Source: Candidatus Borreliella tachyglossi
GTDB lineage: Bacteria; Spirochaetota; Spirochaetia; Borreliales; Borreliaceae
Assembly: GCF_003076595.1 (NCBI RefSeq)
Contig: NZ_CP025785.1
Location: 526,398-590,397 of the forward strand
Reading direction: 5' to 3'
DNA length: 64,000 nt
Part shown: positions 1-9,900 of the stretch, one piece after another
Position numbering within the stretch: position 1 is the stretch's first letter
How the letters are laid out: each line of letters opens with the position of its first letter
Notes under the pieces: model-generated
Told to the model about the DNA's origin: nothing
Seen by the model: the letters and a program-made list of their open reading frames with translations, nothing else
Database searches by the model: none
Translations under genes and position numbers: made by a program

Positions 1-1
1 G

Positions 2-1279
2 CTATTACAAAGGGAAGAAACTTTAGATAAGAGAATGTCGGCTCTTGATAAGCAACAAAATAGAATTGATTTTAAGCTTAAGGAATTTGAACAAAAAGAA
101 AAAACAATAAGAGATAAGGAAATATCTCTTATTAAGAAGTTGGAAAGTATTTCTGGTCTTACAAAAGAAGAAGCAAAAAAAATTGTAATTGAGAAGATTG
201 AAAATGAAGCTAAAAGAGATGCACAAGTAATTATTAATAAAAGCGAGCAAGAAGCTCAGCTTTTAGCAGATAAGGTGTCAAAGGATATATTGGTTTCTAC
301 TATGCAACGCATAGTAACAGAGGTTAGTTCTGAGTTTACTATTGCTTCTGTTGAACTGCCTAATGATGAGATGAAGGGTAGAATAATCGGTAAAGAAGGG
401 CGTAACATTAGGGTTCTTGAAACATTAATAGGTGCAGATATTATTATTGACGATACTCCTGAAGCTGTTGTTATATCTTGTTTTGATCCAGTGAGAAAGG
501 AGATAGCTAAGAGAACTCTTGAGAGACTTATTACAGATGGAAGAATCCATCCCGCAAGAATTGAGGAAGTTGTATACAGCGTTACTAATGAGATTAATAA
601 TATTATTCTTGAGGAAGGCGAGAAGGTAGTATTTGATTTAAATATTCATGGCCTTGACAAGAGGCTTATTAGAGGTCTTGGAAGACTATACTTTAGGAGT
701 AGTTATGGTCAGAATGTTTTAAGCCATTCAAAGGAGACGGCAATAATAGGAGAAATTTTAGCTAAGGAGATGAAGCTGGATCCTGTTGTCGTAAAGCGTG
801 CGTGCCTTTTGCACGATATTGGTAAGGGGATGGAAAGTATTTCCGAAAATAGCGAAGGACATGCTATTACGGGTGCTGAACTTGCTCAGAGTTGTGGCGA
901 GAGCGATATTGTTGTTAATGCCATTGCTGCCCATCATAATGAAATAAAACCCGAAAGCATTGAGGCTATTGTTGTTCAGATAGCTGATGCTATTTCCGCA
1001 TCTCGTCCTGGCGCGAGACGTGAGAGTCTTAATAACTATATAAATAGACTTAAGAGACTGGAAGAGATTGCTTATAGCTTTGAGGGTGTTCAGAAATGTT
1101 ATGCAATTCAGGCAGGCCGTGAAGTTAGGATTATTGTTGACAATTTATTAGTTAATGACGAGAAAGCTACTATGCTTGCAAGAGACATTGCAAAGAAAAT
1201 AGAAGCTGAAATGAGATATCCAGGTAAAATAAAAGTTACTATTATTCGTGAGACTAGAGTTATTGAATATGCACGATAG
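2..1279 (+). CDS. rny: Ribonuclease Y (5' end outside window)
   Basis: Membrane-tethered endoribonuclease that starts mRNA decay. The frame is open to the left edge, so the N-terminal transmembrane segment and part of the coiled coil are cut off. What remains is a charged coiled coil (LLQREETLDKRM), then a KH RNA-binding domain with MKGRIIGKEGRNIRV, then an HD phosphohydrolase domain with LLHDIGKG and a downstream AAHHNE. The C-terminus (RETRVIEYAR) is typical of the family. The stop overlaps the start of the YmdB-like gene, so the two are probably co-translated. The same neighbour pair occurs in many bacteria. Identification is secure; only the N-terminus is missing. Confidence 0.96.
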   Translation, partial: LLQREETLDKRMSALDKQQNRIDFKLKEFEQKEKTIRDKEISLIKKLESISGLTKEEAKKIVIEKIENEAKRDAQVIINKSEQEAQLLADKVSKDILVSTMQRIVTEVSSEFTIASVELPNDEMKGRIIGKEGRNIRVLETLIGADIIIDDTPEAVVISCFDPVRKEIAKRTLERLITDGRIHPARIEEVVYSVTNEINNIILEEGEKVVFDLNIHGLDKRLIRGLGRLYFRSSYGQNVLSHSKETAIIGEILAKEMKLDPVVVKRACLLHDIGKGMESISENSEGHAITGAELAQSCGESDIVVNAIAAHHNEIKPESIEAIVVQIADAISASRPGARRESLNNYINRLKRLEEIAYSFEGVQKCYAIQAGREVRIIVDNLLVNDEKATMLARDIAKKIEAEMRYPGKIKVTIIRETRVIEYAR

Positions 1280-2060
1280 TGGCGTTATCAAGACTTTGAT
1301 GATTGGAGATATAATAGGTGATGCGGGACTTAAAAAGGTTTTTTTTAATCTTAAGAGCCTTAAGAATAAATATAATATAGATCTTACAATTGTTAATGGA
1401 GAAAATTCATCGGGGGGATTTGGAATTACTCCAGAGATAGCAGACAATCTTTTTAGAGCTGGCGTGAATGTTATTACTACAGGTAATCATGTTTATGCTA
1501 ATAATAGTATAAAAGAATATTTAAACAAGCAGGAGTATATTTTAAGACCAAATAATTTTTCAGATTTGCTTGAGGGTCATGGGTATTGTGTTTTAAATGT
1601 TAGAAATGAAAAAGTGGCTGTTATTAATATTCAAGGATTTTTAGGGATGACTTTTATTGTTAAGAATCCTTTTGAGAATGTAAAAAAATTTGTGAATATG
1701 ATTGGCATTAAGGTTAAAACCATTTTCGTTGATTTTCATGCTGAGAGTAATTATGAGAAAGAAAGTTTTGGATATTTTTTGGATGGATTTGTAACAGGGG
1801 TTGTTGGTACTCATACGCATATAATGACTCAGGATGAAAGGATTTTAGAGAAGGGTACTGCTTATATTAGCGATCTTGGCATGACTGGTAGTCTGAATTC
1901 TGTTATAGGATTTAGTCCTGAAATTTCTCTTAAAGGGTTGCTTGAATATACATCTTTGCGAACAGAAGTTGTTGAAGAGAATGTTGTTGTACAAGGAGTA
2001 GTTATTACTTCTCATTTAAAGACGGGGCGTGCTTTGAAAATTGAAAGAATACAAAAATAG
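1269..2060 (+). CDS. YmdB-family metallophosphoesterase
   Basis: Calcineurin-like phosphoesterase of the YmdB family (TIGR00282), known elsewhere as a 2',3'-cyclic nucleotide phosphodiesterase acting with RNase Y. Motifs are MIGDIIGDAGLKK, NGENSSGGFGIT, ITTGNHVYAN, VDFHAE and GTHTHIMTQDE, which supply the Asp, Glu, Asn and His metal ligands. Length is about 263 residues, the family norm. I chose the ATG at 1269, which overlaps the end of rny by 11 bases. An ATG at 1299 would start directly at the first beta-strand and an earlier in-frame start lies at 1248. Its frame runs into tlyA. Specific substrate here is inferred. Confidence 0.9.
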   Translation: MHDSGVIKTLMIGDIIGDAGLKKVFFNLKSLKNKYNIDLTIVNGENSSGGFGITPEIADNLFRAGVNVITTGNHVYANNSIKEYLNKQEYILRPNNFSDLLEGHGYCVLNVRNEKVAVINIQGFLGMTFIVKNPFENVKKFVNMIGIKVKTIFVDFHAESNYEKESFGYFLDGFVTGVVGTHTHIMTQDERILEKGTAYISDLGMTGSLNSVIGFSPEISLKGLLEYTSLRTEVVEENVVVQGVVITSHLKTGRALKIERIQK

Positions 2061-2832
2061 TTTGCTAAATTTACTTTGCAAACGTTATCCTAGTTTAACA
2101 AGAGAAGAGTTGACAGTTTTAATTTTGACCGGCAAGGCGTATGTTAATTCTCACAAGGAAAGAAATCCTAAAGTTTTATTATTAAAGACTAGCAAGATCA
2201 ATTTAGTAATCAGTGAATCTAGACGATTTGTTTCAAGAGGAGGTAATAAGCTTTTTGAAGCTTTGGAAACATTTAAAATTACAGTTAGAGATAAAATTTG
2301 TGTTGATGTTGGAGCTTCAACGGGGGGTTTTACGGATTGTCTTTTACAGGAAGGTGCAAAGTTGGTTTACTCAATTGATGTTGGATTTAATCAGATTTCT
2401 TATAGGCTAAGGATTGACTCTAGGGTGAGAGTTTTTGAAAAGACTAATATTTTTGATATTAAACAATTTGATATACCTCCTAATTTGGCTGTTATTGATG
2501 TTTCTTTTAGATCTGCAGTTAGCATATGTGCAAATTTAATTGATAAGCTTGTCGATAAGTTTATCATTGTTCTTATTAAGCCTCAATTTGAACTTAAAGG
2601 ATTGGATCTAAATATAAAAGGTTTCAGTGGCGTGGTTGAGAATAAATATTTAAGTCAAATATTAGATAAGGTAATTAGGAAATTTTATGATAGCAACCTA
2701 CAGGTTAAGAATATATTAAAGCTTAAAACCAAAGGCCGGAAGGGGAATCAGGAACTTATGTTTTGGGTTGTTAAGGATAGTTTAGTAAATCTTGAACAAT
2801 CCCTTGCACTGCTTAGAGACATTAATTTTTAG
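2041..2832 (+). CDS. tlyA: TlyA-family rRNA 2'-O-methyltransferase
   Basis: Predicted S-adenosylmethionine-dependent ribose methyltransferase of the TlyA/hemolysin A family, which in other bacteria modifies 16S and 23S rRNA. An N-terminal S4-like RNA-binding region (residues 1-60, containing ISESRRFVSRGGNKL) is followed by a Rossmann methyltransferase domain with DVGASTGGFTDCLLQEGA, IDVG and IKPQFE. The start is TTG at 2041, inside the end of the preceding gene (20-base overlap), which suggests translational coupling. The stop lies 3 bases from the convergent GerMN gene. The old haemolysin label reflects the family name; rRNA methylation is the better-supported role. Confidence 0.9.
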   Translation: MKEYKNSLLNLLCKRYPSLTREELTVLILTGKAYVNSHKERNPKVLLLKTSKINLVISESRRFVSRGGNKLFEALETFKITVRDKICVDVGASTGGFTDCLLQEGAKLVYSIDVGFNQISYRLRIDSRVRVFEKTNIFDIKQFDIPPNLAVIDVSFRSAVSICANLIDKLVDKFIIVLIKPQFELKGLDLNIKGFSGVVENKYLSQILDKVIRKFYDSNLQVKNILKLKTKGRKGNQELMFWVVKDSLVNLEQSLALLRDINF

Positions 2833-2834
2833 TA

Positions 2835-3587
2835 CTATTCAAGATTGTCCTTGTCTAGGATACCTGAAAAGTCTAGATTTAAGTCTTCAAGTATTATGGG
2901 ATTATTTTCAATTTTTAAAGTTATTCTGTTAATGCCTTGAATTTCAAGACATGTTAAGATGATCTGATTTATCTGATTGATGGTTCCTTCTACACCGAAG
3001 CTATTTTCATAAAACTCCTTAGATAGGTTTATGTGTGCAGTTCCATCATTTGTACTTAAAGTTAGTATTTTGGTATTAATCGGAATTAGGCTTAGGAAGT
3101 TATTTTTAAGTTCATATTCGTTTGGCCCATTAATTAGTGCCTTTAGAGTTTCTTCAAGGATATTTTTGTCATAGTGAATAGTTCTTTTAACGTCTTGCTT
3201 TAGAAAATGACCTTCAGCGGTCACTTTGATAAAGTATAGTTTGACTTCTTTTTTATTTTTAGAATGTTTTTGTTGCTGATATTTAAATTCTTCTTCAATT
3301 TTTTGTATTTCAGGTGGTTTGATTAAAAATTTCTCATTACTAAGTATTTCAATAGTATCGCTTTTTGTATTATCTAGTTCTGCTTCTATTGCTCTGTTGG
3401 ATTTGGATGGATTAAGTTCAAAATCTTCATGATTGCTAATTTGTTCATTAAATATATTCTTAATTAGTGAATTTTTGATTATCAGTAGTAAACATAATCC
3501 TGTTAGGAAAATTGCAAATAATACTAAGAATATATCTATCTTATTAAATTTACTTTTTTTGCGCCTATTCCTTTTTTTTCTTATCAA
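2835..3587 (-). CDS. Membrane-anchored GerMN-domain protein
   Basis: A 250-residue protein with a strongly basic N-terminus, one transmembrane segment (about residues 19-38, rich in F, L, I) and a periplasmic GerMN domain (about residues 115-240). Domain signatures are EETLKALINGP, IPINTKILTL and the DGTAHINLSKEF strand. GerMN domains occur in sporulation and germination proteins and in envelope lipoproteins of non-sporulating bacteria, so a role in the cell envelope is likely but unknown in detail. The start appears to be TTG at 3587. The gene is convergent with tlyA and divergent from der. Confidence 0.75.
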   Translation of the reverse strand: MIRKKRNRRKKSKFNKIDIFLVLFAIFLTGLCLLLIIKNSLIKNIFNEQISNHEDFELNPSKSNRAIEAELDNTKSDTIEILSNEKFLIKPPEIQKIEEEFKYQQQKHSKNKKEVKLYFIKVTAEGHFLKQDVKRTIHYDKNILEETLKALINGPNEYELKNNFLSLIPINTKILTLSTNDGTAHINLSKEFYENSFGVEGTINQINQIILTCLEIQGINRITLKIENNPIILEDLNLDFSGILDKDNLE

Positions 3588-3667
3588 TTGAATATCCGTT
3601 TATAATTGGCATAAACATATAATATTTGATATTATAATAAAAATAGCTACATAAAGGAAGATACAAA

Positions 3668-4993
3668 TTGGCTTTGATTGATTCTAAAATTCAAGATTAT
3701 AAAAGTGTTCTCATTGTTGGCAGACCAAATGTTGGAAAATCTACTTTATTTAATAAAGTTTTAAGCTCACAAAGAAGCATTACTGATAAAACTTACGGAG
3801 TTACGAGAGATTTAGTTAAAGAGATTTGTACTGTAGATTCTTCTAAGTTCTATTTGATTGATACCGGTGGATTTACACTGTTAAAGGATGAACTTAGTCA
3901 GCTTGTAGTTGGAAAGGTTCTAAGCTTGCTTGATAGTATTTCTTTAATTCTGCTTGTTTTGGATGTAAATGAAATGTTATCAGAGGATTATGAGCTTATT
4001 GAAAGGCTAAGAAAATATAGTGGTAAGATAGTTTTGATATTAAATAAAATAGATAGCTATCATAAGGAGTCTTTGGCATGTGAGTTTCAGAAATTAGGTT
4101 TTAAAAAGAGCTTTTTAGTTAGTGCAATTCATGGAAAAGGAGTTAATGCTTTAAGGGTTTTTTTGAAAAACTCAGTTGGTAAATTTGCGAATGATGATGA
4201 AAATATTGACGTTAAAATTGGTATTATAGGAAAACCAAATTCAGGCAAGTCTACTCTTATTAATTTTTTAGCAGGACATGAGGTTTCAATTGTGTCTCAT
4301 ATGGCTGGCACTACAAGAGATTTTATTAAAACAAAGTTTCAAAGAAATAATAAGACATTCGAACTCATTGATACAGCTGGAATAAGACGAAGATCGAGAG
4401 TAAGTGAACTTATTGAACATTATTCTGTAAGCAGGGCCTTAAGAGCAATTGATATGGTGGATATTGTCTTTTTATTAATTGATACTAATGAAGACTTGAC
4501 AGCTCAAGATAAGAAAATTGCTCATTATGCAGCTAAGAAGGGTAAGGGCATTATTATTGTGTTTACCAAATGGGATTTTGTGGAGTCAAAGAGAGCATAT
4601 TTTGAGGCCTTAAAGAAGCGTGTTAAGTTTTTTTTTCCTATTTTAAATTTTGCTCCTATCTTGAAAATATCCGTGCATAAAAAAGTGGGTTTAGATAGTC
4701 TTTTTAGTGAAGCTCTTAAATTAAAGAGGCAACTTGAACTTAAGATAAATACTGCTGATTTGAATAAAATGTTAAGTTTATGGATTAAGGATTATCATTT
4801 GAATGCTTCACATAAAGTGAGGTATATAACTCAGATTAGTGTTAATCCCGTTAAATTTATTTTATTTGCGAATAAAATAAATAATTTCCCAAATTCTTAC
4901 TATAATTATTTAGTAAATAATATTCGTAAAATTGGGTATCAAAATATTCCAATTTTAATAGAGCTCAGAGAGAAGGTAAGAGATTTAAAGTGA
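3668..4993 (+). CDS. der: GTPase Der (EngA), 50S ribosome assembly
   Basis: Double-domain GTPase needed for late assembly of the large ribosomal subunit. First G domain: GRPNVGKSTLFN, YGVTRD, DTGG, NKID. Second G domain: GKPNSGKSTLINF, AGTTRDF, DTAG, TKWD. A KH-like domain fills the C-terminal 110 residues. Length (441) is standard. The start is TTG at 3668, seven bases after a good ribosome-binding site (AAGGAAG, 3654-3660). Its TGA stop overlaps the GTG start of the next gene (GTGA), so they form one unit. Confidence 0.96.
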   Translation: MALIDSKIQDYKSVLIVGRPNVGKSTLFNKVLSSQRSITDKTYGVTRDLVKEICTVDSSKFYLIDTGGFTLLKDELSQLVVGKVLSLLDSISLILLVLDVNEMLSEDYELIERLRKYSGKIVLILNKIDSYHKESLACEFQKLGFKKSFLVSAIHGKGVNALRVFLKNSVGKFANDDENIDVKIGIIGKPNSGKSTLINFLAGHEVSIVSHMAGTTRDFIKTKFQRNNKTFELIDTAGIRRRSRVSELIEHYSVSRALRAIDMVDIVFLLIDTNEDLTAQDKKIAHYAAKKGKGIIIVFTKWDFVESKRAYFEALKKRVKFFFPILNFAPILKISVHKKVGLDSLFSEALKLKRQLELKINTADLNKMLSLWIKDYHLNASHKVRYITQISVNPVKFILFANKINNFPNSYYNYLVNNIRKIGYQNIPILIELREKVRDLK

Positions 4994-6243
4994 GATATGT
5001 ATTTTTATTTTTAATAGTTAGCAATCTAAATCTCTTCGCGTTTGAGAATTTTTTTTATGATTTTACTGTTAGGTCAACTTATTCACAATATTTCGATTCA
5101 AGCAATACTGTTGAGAGAGTAAAACCTCAAAAATATTATATTTCAGATGATTATTATGTTGAAGTGTCAAGTTTAATAGCAAGAGATTATGTTTACTATT
5201 CTTTTTTCAATCGAAAGGATGATATATCTTACATTTTTCCAGGTTCTTATGTGATTAAGGTTGGGAAGAATGGCATTGAACAGATAAAAATATTCTTTAT
5301 AAATAGAGCAGATACTTTTATTAGGATAAAACCAGGCGATATGCATTCTAGTGCTGATTTTTATTTAATAAATACTTTAGTTCATAAAGATGTTAAGTTG
5401 CCTTTTAAAATTCGTGATATTGCTACTGGGTCTTTTCTAGATATTGCTAAATGTGTTGGCAATTTCATTGATTTGAAGTTTTTTATTCCTAAATATTTTG
5501 AGGTTTATGATAATGTTGCAAGTATTGTTGATGAGTTTAGGGCATTTTTTAAGTCTTCATATTCTATCCCTGAGGTTTATGATGGTGCTATGAATGAGGT
5601 GGGTGAGATGGTGTATATTGAAACGGGTATGCCTCAAAGAAAGCCTGAGGGATTTAATTGTTCTGGATTTGGTAAGTGGGTAGCTGATTCAATTTATCAG
5701 ACAATTACTGGAAGACTTTTAAAAATAGAAGACCTTAAAATTAAGCATATTGGAATTAGGGGGAATAGTTTTACTAAGCATTATGAATTTAGTAAAGATC
5801 CATTTTTTGGACTTGATTGGACTCGCAATATTGCATACAAGCTTAAAAATATTAATACTAAGTTAGATTTGTCTAGAGTTAGGGAGACAGATGTTAATAG
5901 TGTTAGGTTCCTTGAATATGTTGACAATCGTGGATATGAGATTGATAATTTAGAATTTGTTTTGTATTACTTGGCATTAAATGAGCCTGGCTATATGTAT
6001 TTTGCCTCTATTAATACAACTATGAATGGATTTCCTGGGAAGGTGTTTCATAGCCATGTTGTTGTATTATTTCCATTTATTGATAGGGAAGCGATTTTTA
6101 GAATATCTGTGATGGAAGTTAACAATGAAACTTCCATTAAATCACTTAAAGATAGGTACCCAAATGCATACGTTCATTTAGTTAGAGTAAAAGTTCCAAA
6201 GAGTATATCTATAGTTCCAATACCTAAGGAAATGAATAATTAG
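4990..6243 (+). CDS. Secreted NlpC/P60-like cysteine protein, function unknown
   Basis: A 417-residue protein with a probable signal peptide (RYVFLFLIVSNLNLFAF) starting at GTG 4990. The middle contains EGFNCSGFGKWVADSIY, with Cys at residue 224. This closely resembles the catalytic Cys motif of NlpC/P60 peptidoglycan endopeptidases (DCSGF plus helix). A later KVFHSHVVVLFPF strand offers His at residues 354 and 356, matching the expected order of Cys then His. The first 200 residues are not recognised. A periplasmic peptidoglycan or amide hydrolase is my inference; the Cys-to-His spacing is longer than in most P60 domains. Confidence 0.6.
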   Translation: MRYVFLFLIVSNLNLFAFENFFYDFTVRSTYSQYFDSSNTVERVKPQKYYISDDYYVEVSSLIARDYVYYSFFNRKDDISYIFPGSYVIKVGKNGIEQIKIFFINRADTFIRIKPGDMHSSADFYLINTLVHKDVKLPFKIRDIATGSFLDIAKCVGNFIDLKFFIPKYFEVYDNVASIVDEFRAFFKSSYSIPEVYDGAMNEVGEMVYIETGMPQRKPEGFNCSGFGKWVADSIYQTITGRLLKIEDLKIKHIGIRGNSFTKHYEFSKDPFFGLDWTRNIAYKLKNINTKLDLSRVRETDVNSVRFLEYVDNRGYEIDNLEFVLYYLALNEPGYMYFASINTTMNGFPGKVFHSHVVVLFPFIDREAIFRISVMEVNNETSIKSLKDRYPNAYVHLVRVKVPKSISIVPIPKEMNN

Positions 6244-6248
6244 CTATT

Positions 6249-6935
6249 ATGATAAAGGCTGTAGTATTTGATCTTGATGGGACTCTTTATCCTGAGATTG
6301 GGATGAATTTATTGATGTTACCTGAATTTTTAAGAAATATTAGGTTTTTCTTGGCTTTTAAAAGGGTGAGAAAGGAAATAAGGGTTTTTCAAAGTGGAAG
6401 GAGTGTTCCTTCTAATAGAGATGAGTTAATGTCTACGCAAGTTGAAATGCTTGCTAATTATTTAGGGTTTAATAAGGATAGATGTGAATTTTTATTAAAT
6501 AAAATATATTATGGGGAGACTTTTGGAAATAAATTTAGAAGTCTAAAACCGTATTCTGGCGTTCATAATTTGATTTATTCTCTTAAATCTAGGGGAGTAA
6601 AATTGGGCGTGATGTCAGATTTTCCGATTGCAACTCGTTTAAGCAATTTGTTGGGTATTAAGGATAGTTTTTGGGATATTCTTTATTCCTCAGAAGATAC
6701 CGGTTACTTAAAGCCAAATAAGATGGCCTTTTTAAGAATTACAGATGAGTTGGGTATCAATCATCAGCATGTTTTGTATGTTGGGAATTCTTATGAATAT
6801 GATATTTTAGGTGCTAACAATGTTTTGATGAGAACAGCTTATTTTTGTAAGAAAAGATTGTTTGGTGATGTGAAGTGTGATTTTATTTTTAGTAATTATA
6901 AAGACTTGCAAGAATATATACTTTTGAATATATAG
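6249..6935 (+). CDS. HAD-superfamily hydrolase
   Basis: Probable soluble phosphatase. HAD motif I is VVFDLDGTLYPE at the N-terminus with the nucleophile Asp, motif II is GVMSDFP, motif III is the Lys of GYLKPNKMAF, and motif IV is YVGNSYEYDILGA. A helical cap lies between motifs I and II (residues 20-105), as in the beta-phosphoglucomutase/phosphoglycolate phosphatase group. Length is 228. It starts 5 bases after the previous stop and belongs to the same run of plus-strand genes. Substrate cannot be told from the sequence. Confidence 0.85.
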   Translation: MIKAVVFDLDGTLYPEIGMNLLMLPEFLRNIRFFLAFKRVRKEIRVFQSGRSVPSNRDELMSTQVEMLANYLGFNKDRCEFLLNKIYYGETFGNKFRSLKPYSGVHNLIYSLKSRGVKLGVMSDFPIATRLSNLLGIKDSFWDILYSSEDTGYLKPNKMAFLRITDELGINHQHVLYVGNSYEYDILGANNVLMRTAYFCKKRLFGDVKCDFIFSNYKDLQEYILLNI

Positions 6936-6954
6936 AGTATGGGTAAAATATTTT

Positions 6955-9900
6955 ATGATAGATTTTGTAACCATTTTGGTTAATCTTTTATTAGTTTTTA
7001 TAGTTTTATTGGTCTATCGACAGTATGATAGACGTTCAAGGGCTTTAGATAAGATTAAAAAATTTATTGATATTGCTAAGGACAACCTTGAAGATTTTAT
7101 TGATGAGAAAACAAAAGAAATCAATAATCTTGCTGTTGACATGGAAGCGTATCAACGCTCTAGTATAGAGATTATAAAAAAAATAGATGAAGTCCAGCAG
7201 AAGATTAAAAATAAAAGTAATGATTTTGCAGAAGTCGAGAAGAAAATTTCCTATCACGATTCTATGCTTAAGGAGCTGGATGACATGGCTCTTAAAGTTC
7301 AAGATAATATACAAAGACTTCAAGTTGATGGAAAAATCGTAGATAAGCTTTCAAAAACTTTGAGGGGATTTAATACTCAGATTGATTCTATTGATTCTAG
7401 GTTGAATTCCGTTTTTGAAAAATTTGATAAGACAAATAAGGATAATCTTGAGGCAATTAAGGTTGAGAGCTGGGATAAATTCGATAGTACCATTAAAGAC
7501 CTTAATTTGAGAATGAGTAGTCTAGATAAGGAACTTATGTCTTATCAGGAGTCTGTGGTAAACCTTGAAGAAAGAAAGATGGAAATTTTAGATAAGGGCA
7601 ATGATAAGCTTGAGGGAGAATTTAATAAGTTTCTGTCTAAGGTTGAATCTAGTATTAACAATTACAATAAATCAATAGAAGATTCTTTTGTTATTTACGA
7701 AGATAAATATAAATCAATAGAAAATTCTATTGAGCTTATCGTTGAGAGAGTTAAAACTCAGATTAATGATAAGAAAGATTTTATTTTAACTAGACTGAAT
7801 GAAGAGCTACAGGTAAAATTTGACGAAGTCTTTATGTATGTTGATGAGCGCTCTATTCAAATGAGAGATAAACTCGAAGATAAATTGATATTGATAGACA
7901 ATGAAATCTCTTCTGTAAGTTCTGTTTTTAAGGATAATGCGTATTCTAGGCTTAATTCTATCGAGGAGACTATAAAGCAAGAAATAAGACAGTATGAAGA
8001 ACAAGTTGCAGACATTTTTGATCAATTTAGATTGCAAATTGAATCTAATGTTGGGGATGTTTACAAAGAATATGATAATAAGATAAATCAGTTTAATAAG
8101 GATATAAGAGAGAGAATAGATCTTAGTTTGGAAGATGCTAATTCTAGGATGGAGAGTGTACAAAGTGATGTTAAGACATTGCTTGGCGATCTTGAAAAGG
8201 ATTCTAATAAGATATATGTTGAATTTAAGGAGAAAGTTAAAGATGATATTAACCAGTTTAGCGAGAGTGTGTATTCAAAAATGAATGATATTGGAGGTAA
8301 ACTGGAATCGAGACTTTCAGGTATTAGTGCAGATATTCATGACAAGATTTCCAAGTTAGATAGTGGCTTATATTCAGATCTTAAAGAAATTAATGAGAGG
8401 CTTGTTAATAATTATTCATATTTAGATGGTAGCATTAATTCAAAATATGAAGTTCTTTTAGAATCTTTAAATTTGAAAAGTAGTGAGCTTGAGATTCAAA
8501 TGGATAGCAAGTATAAAAATATTGCAGATAAACTTGAGAGTGATATTGATGATTTTAATATTAAATATAGTGAAAAGTTTAATATCGTCTCTGAGAAGTC
8601 AAATTCGGACTATCAAAAATTTGAAGTTACTAGTCAAAAATTAGAAGAAGAAATAAGGTCTTTAAATGATTTATTGACTCAAGATTTTGAGATTTTAAGG
8701 AGAGATTTTGAATCCAATTTTATACGAATAAGTGATGATGTTAGCAATGAGGTGTCTAATTTAAAGAGTACTTACAGTGGGGATATAGGTGAATTTGTTA
8801 GTCAGATGGAATCTATTAAATTGCAGTACGAACATTGGCAGCAGGAGGCTAAATCTAATTTAGAGAATATTGAATCTCATTTGAATAAAACCAATGAAGA
8901 ATTTTTAATTTTGATTGAGGTTCAAAGGGCAAAAGGAAAAGAGCTTAGTGAAAATATTTTCAAGGAACTCTCAGAGCATATTCAAAAGAAGGCAATGGAT
9001 ATGCACGGTGATTGGAAAGATGAGCTTATTGCTTTAAATAAATCTTTACTTGATATTAAAATTTCAAGTGAAGAATTCCTTTTATCAGCTTCTTCAAAAG
9101 TAGAGTCTTTAGAAAAAGATGTTAGCGAGAGACTTGAATATGTTTCATCAAAAACGGAGGATTTTGAAAATTCAGTATTAGAAAAGTATAAAGAGCTAAG
9201 GGATATCTCGTATACGAAGAGTGATGAGACTTTATCAGGAGTTAAGGAATTTATTGATAATCAAGCAGAGATAATCCATGATAAGGTTATTATGATGCTT
9301 AATGGGCTTAATGAGGGATTTTCTGATAAAGAGGAGTTAATTAAAAATAAAATAGAGGAGTTTGATTATAAGCTTAAGGACTTCAAACTTGAGTGTGAAG
9401 ATGTTTTAAATAATTTTAGGTCAGACCTTGATGGATTTATTGCAACTAGGTTGCAAAAAGTGTCTGAAATTAAGATAGATAATCAGAAGCAGATAGACAA
9501 TTTTCTAAATAAAATATCTGAAGACATTTTAAATAGAAAAGATATTCTGAATAGTGAGGTAGATAATAAACTTAATGATTGGCAAGGAAAATTAAGTGAG
9601 ATAGCAGTTAATGTTGAGAATGTATTATCGTCAGGGAAAGTTGATATGAACTCAATAAATTCTGAAATAGCTTTAAAGGTTAAGGATCTGAAAACTACTG
9701 TTGAGGGACTTGAGAGTTATTATCTTGAGAAAATAGATGAGTTTAGAAATCAAGGGAACATATATTCGGATGAACTTCTGAAAAATATTATGAATCATTT
9801 TGATGCGGATACTAAAGAGCTTGAGGAAAGCTTATCTAAGAAATTTGCTACAGTTTTAGAAAAATCGGAAGAGTTTGTTAAGGAAGTTGATAGCTTGTTG

